Below are positions 54,501 to 60,500 of a stretch of DNA of 64,000 bases, piece by piece (position 1 is the stretch's first letter; each line of letters opens with the position of its first letter). Under the pieces are notes generated by a model, which was not told the DNA's origin, did not search any database, and was given only the letters and a program-made list of their open reading frames with translations. Made by a program: the position numbers and the translations under genes. Source of the DNA: Lamellibrachia columna (lineage: Eukaryota; Annelida; Polychaeta; Sabellida; Siboglinidae); NCBI GenBank assembly GCA_963662155.1, contig OY759266.1, positions 3,450,526-3,514,525 of the forward strand. Direction: 5' to 3'.

Positions 54501-57500
54501 ATAACTTAAAGATGCACAATCTGATCATTTTATCGTAAAATCATGTCATAAACTACACCTATTCCAACATCCTGACTGTCTAAATGTGTTTGATGAACCA
54601 ACATTTGAAAGTATAGTTTTTGTTATTTGTTTATGTGCAGCCGTTCAGAGTGCAATGTAAGCATGATGTCTGAGTCGAAATAATCAAATTAAACAGATAA
54701 CGGTCAAGTTTATTCCAAAACAAATTGTGGTTCATAAAAAACATATGGGCAGTGAAAATGTTAGAACAGATTAGTTTATACGACATGCCATGATTTATGA
54801 TAAATATGATCAGCCTCTGTATCTTTACATGTTTCTACAATGACATGTTTAATATATACATTTAAATTTATTTGACCCTATGAAGAGATGGAAACATTTA
54901 ACTTGGAACAATCAACATACACGTTATGTCCAAATAAGTATTCCGAGGGTGACTGATGTCGGTAGTGCTACTGTGTGTGAGTAGTGTTTTATTATTTATG
55001 TATTATTATTATTTATATTGTTTAAGTTGTAGTGCCAACTGTGACATTTGTATGGATAACTGCAATATAGTTCCAAGTATAACACGTGTAGTTTTGAATA
55101 TGATGCATTCCGACTGATGTATTGAATATGTGTACTTGTGTTGTAGAGTGATGTATTGAATATGTGTATGTGTGTTGTAGAGTGATGTATGGAATATATG
55201 TATGTGTGTTGTAGAGTGGTGTGTACGTGTGTTGTAGAGTGATGTGTACGTGTGTTGTAGAGTGGTGTGTACGTGTGTTGTAGAGTGATGTGTACGTGTG
55301 TTGTAGAGTGATGTGCCGAGCTGGCTGACTCTCCTCCACTTGGAAGACTACTACGAGACACTGGTGAACCAGGGCTACAACAGCATCGACGACCTGACAG
55401 ACATCACCTGGGAAGACCTGGAGGACATCGGCATCAAGAAACTCGGTACGACCCCGTTTCCTTGGTGGGGCATTTGGACGACACTCGTTAAAACTGCTCA
55501 ATTCTTTAGACTTCTTCTTTATCTCACAAGAAACATGGTTGAATTCATCAAATATTTTGGCCACTTTACAAGGCCTCCATCGACGGGCTCGATGTTGAAG
55601 GCTGTATGAAACATCCCAAATATTTGGAGAATTCAACTATGTTTGTTGGAGGTCAGTAAGATGTCTAATGAAATAAAAAACAGACTATAAATTCAATGGT
55701 CCATTCTATGTAGACGAAATGTTACACGGTCCTTGACTTTTTACTGCCCCTGTATAATAATATTAATATGCATTATCAGATATGTCATTGAAGCCTCGTA
55801 CACTGCTGGTGTACATATAGCTAATTATTATTGTATGACATAATTTCATAAACATAACAGATGACAGTAAATATATCACATCACAGCCACACGACTACAT
55901 ATTTAGCAAGACTTCATAGCTTTGTGTGACTTGTCTACAGGTCATCAGAAGAAGATCATGCTGGCAATTGACCGTCTGACCCGCATCAACTCAAATATGA
56001 AGCGGCTGTCCAGCGTTGACCACAAGGGGTCGACAGAGGTCCTCGAGCCAGCGTCGTCGTTCCCCACGCCCCAGTGGCTGGACACTGACTCTCCCAAGCC
56101 CCGGCAGTACGGCCCACCGAGCTCACCAAAGCATTACCCACCCCCTGTGTCTCCGGCTTACGGGTCACGGTACGGCAAGCCAAGTCAGTGCACATCCGGG
56201 GAAAATCTTGCACCTGTCAGTGAGAGCGTTCCATTAAGCCAGCCGTCGACGCCACTTAGAGATGACACATCTCACATTGTACACATGCGACACTCGAAAC
56301 AGAACATTGTGTACAAACCTGATGTCGTGGCGATTCACGTCAACCGTACTCCCATTGTACGTGGAAGCAACATCCCTGATGACGTCGTTGACAACAATGA
56401 GCTGGGCCCGGCACTGGTGACGTCATTTCATGCCTCTGGTCAATGGGACAATGGCGGTTGTATGTCCGCAGAGGACAGCGGCGGTGATTTGACCCCAACA
56501 AATGACCGGCGCGGTCTGGCACTGGCCCCCGAAGACCAGATGGGTGGAACTCTTCGGAGAAACATGGCGGTTATCAACCCACGTGTCACCATCAAACCTA
56601 AACCCGTGGCAAAAATTTACGCAAAAACGAAGCGAATCAGCCGCGAGTTTCCAGTAGAAATGCTGAAAACTGGCGAGTTACCCACAGCACCCTCTGTTGC
56701 GTATTCATCAAATACGTTGCCGAGGAAATCGTCGTCCAAGTCACATGAGCAGCAGATGGAGGGGGTGTATAATCGGCAAGTGGCGGACACTGATAAAGAT
56801 GCATTGTTGTTGAGGCCATCGTCCAATCACAGTGCACCTTGTTCACCGGCCCATCACGTTGCTACTGGCAACACGGCTGGTCACTACCAGGTTGGTCGTA
56901 CTAAGAAACCGGTACCACCACCGCCCCCAAAACGCACAAACTCAATTAAAAGTGACATGCGTGTTGTTGTTACATCAGCTCCCACTCAGTGCGCTGCCTC
57001 TTCGGCTAACACTGCCTCAGGATCAACATTTGTGCCTCAGCAGCAAAAGCTGCAGCAGGCATTTTCGTCATGCGTGGCTAGTTTGGCGGAACGTGGTGAC
57101 GCACGTAAGGACAAGAGTCATGAACCATTGGCGCCGCAACTGGCACATACATCAGAAAAACAGATGAGATTGCCACCGCCTCCATCACCACTAGGAGGCA
57201 CCACAGGTCCCGTTGACAGCTTCATGGAAACGAGTTCAGATAGTACTTTGACGGACGTGATCAAAAGACTTGAGCAAACGGCTCCTCCATGCACCACCGC
57301 TGCTGGGACGTTCACAAGCACTGGTGGTGCCACAGGCTACAGCAGCACCACTGGTGCATCTATGATAACTAAGACCAGCTGTCACAGTGAAAGCATATTG
57401 CGGACCAAAGAGCCAAAATCAAGCGGTGATGATTCACCACGTCGCAACGACTCGACTATCAGTCTGGAGTCGAATACTTCAGTGTGTAGCACAGACTCTA

Positions 57501-60500
57501 ATACGTTGCCTTTTGCCAATGAGAACGTGGGCACAATAAAGCAACGTAACCCCCCTAGTAAGACCTCAGTTGTACCCATCAACACAGAGGATGAACAGAG
57601 GGGAAGTGCTCAGGGTTACATGGTGGACGCAACTGATTCAGGTAGGAATTCCAGTTACCATATTCGATCTAACAAGCGTACAGTACGCTTGAAAAAAATT
57701 GGGCCATGGAAAAATATAAAGGAATCTGTTCTTAAACAACTGAAAAGTGGTGCCAAATGTTTAACAACAGATGGCGACACTTCGGTTGTTCCGCACTAGT
57801 CAATTTACAATAATTATGGATCCTGCCGATTAAAAAAGGAGGTGTACGTTAATTAGGGTATGTACACTAAATAGGTCGAATATGGTATTGAAATTTTATG
57901 TTTGTGTGTTGCCAACGTGATACTGCTAAAACTATAGTAGACAATGAAATGTTGGGTGCGTTGACATTATATTTTCTTTAGTAAAACTGTGTTGAGGTTG
58001 TTGATTCTATCAGACTATTGAAACTAAATAACAAACTTGCATAAACAAGCTAACATGTCATAGTGGATACTAGATAGGTTTTATTTTTTCACAACATGAT
58101 TCTCAAATGAGACAATCGAAAAAATTTAATTGAGGAAGGCCCTTTAATAATGGGTGCGCTGTGGCCCCTGTCCAAACGTTTTACTGTTCATTTATCATCT
58201 GAATATATTCGTTTGTCATTTAATTTGTTCACATCTGACTAATTACAAAATCGGCAGCTGATAACACAGAGAATGTTGGCATAAACATACAACAAAACCT
58301 GACAAAGTGTAATGATGACTTTGTTTACAAGTGACTTGACCGTTGTTTTTTTGTGTCACAGGGGATGGGTCAAGGAAGGTGGCTCCTGCTGCTCCCCAGC
58401 GGAGGGAGAGCATTGGGATAACGAAGCGACTGGACCAGGTAGCGGTGGAAGCGAGCGCCAGGTGAGTTCACAGTCACCATTATCAGCATGATCACGCAAT
58501 ATTCTTACCAATTTTTAAATTGAAATAACAATTGTTTTCTTTGTTGTAGTGAAACTAGTGATTTATTTTTGCATTTGTGTGTGCGTGCGTTATGCCAAAA
58601 CATAACACTTAGTAGCACATTGGGTACAAAGTAATGATGAAAAAGCAGGGGCTTTTCACTTAGCCACAATCTGCTTGGGCAGAATTTTTAATTATTATAG
58701 AGTTTAGTGCCTGTCCTGATACTGCCGCTGAGTGGTGGACTGTATGTGGCCTTATACAGCTCTACAGATGTTCTAACTGTTACTAACAGCAACATGTACA
58801 GTGTCAGTAATGCTTTTTTATCAAATCAAATTTATTGTAACTCTTTACAATATATACAAATCAAATCAAGGTAAACCCTATATAATAATGTAAAGAGAAC
58901 AATAGAGGAAGAACATTATACAATGTTATACTCCCTAGTATATATTTCAATACATATATCATAGTATTAAATACAAAAATAGCGTGCAGATGTAGAAAAC
59001 GAACAAATTGTGATTGTGATACATGTTATATATTGACATCGTTGTGTAATATAAATTGCTTAAGTATACATTTGTAGTTTATTATTGAATAAGAAGTAAA
59101 ATTGAGTCTTGTGTTAAAATAATTCCAAATTATAGCACCCTTAATTCTTACAGAACGAAGTCTTATTTCTAAAGTTGCCATGGATATGTGTATTTGTGTA
59201 GATTGTCTTGTATTGTAACTATGAACATCTTGATTAAGTTTAAACATATTACCAAAAATTGTTGGTAGAAGACCACTGTTGTATTTATACATAAACATTT
59301 GTATTGAGTAGACATATAGTTGTCTAAAGAGTAGTTTAAATGCTGCAGTGGACAGGATTCATGTAGCTGTACACTTAGCCCCATACACAAACAGATTCAT
59401 GTAGTTGTACACTTAGCCAAATACACAAACAGATTCATGTAGCTGTACACTTAGCCCCATACACAAACAGATTCATAACGCTGTACACTTAGCCTCGTAC
59501 ACAAACAGATTCATGTAGCTGTACACTTAGCCCCGTACACAAACAGATTCATGTAGCTGTACACTTAGCCCCGTACACAAACAGATTCATGTAGTTGTAC
59601 ACTTAGCCCCATACACAAACAGTTTCATGTAGCTGTACACTTAGCCGCGTACACAAACAGATTCATGTAGTTGTACACTTAGCCCTGTACACAAACAGAT
59701 TCATGTAGTTGTACACTTAGCCCCATACACAAACAGATTCATGTAGCTGTACACTTAGCCCCACACACAAACAGATTCATGTAGCTGTACACTTAGCCTC
59801 GTACACAGATTCATGTAGCTGTACACTTAGCCCCATACACAAACAGATTTATGTAGCTGACTAGCTGTACACTTAGCCCCGTACACAAACAGATTCATGT
59901 AGCTGTACACTTAGCCCCATACACAAACAGATTCATGTTGCTGTACACTTAGCCTAGTACACAAACAGATTCATGTAGCTGTACACTTAGCCCCGTACAC
60001 AAACAGATTCATGTAGCTGTGCACTTAGCCCCGTACACAAACAGATTCATGTAGCTGTACACTTAGCCCCGTACACAAATAGTTTCATGTAGCTGTACAC
60101 TTAGCCCCATACACAAACAGATTCATGTAGCTGTACACTTAGCCCCACACACAAACAGATTCATGTAGCTGTACACTTAGCCCCGTACACAAACATATTC
60201 ATGCAGTTGTACACTTAGCCCCGTACACAAACAGATTCATGTAGCTGTACACTTAGCCCCGTACACAAACAGATTCATGTAGCTGTACACTTAGCCCCAT
60301 ACACAAATAGTTTCATGTAGCTGTACACTTAGCCCCACACACAAACAGATTCATGTAGCTGTACACTTAGCCTCGTACACAGATTCATGTAGCTGTACAC
60401 TTAGCCCCGTGCACAAACAGATTTATGTAGCTGACTAGCTGTACACTTAGCCCTGTACACAAACAGATTCATGTAGTTGTACACTTAGCCCCGTACACAA

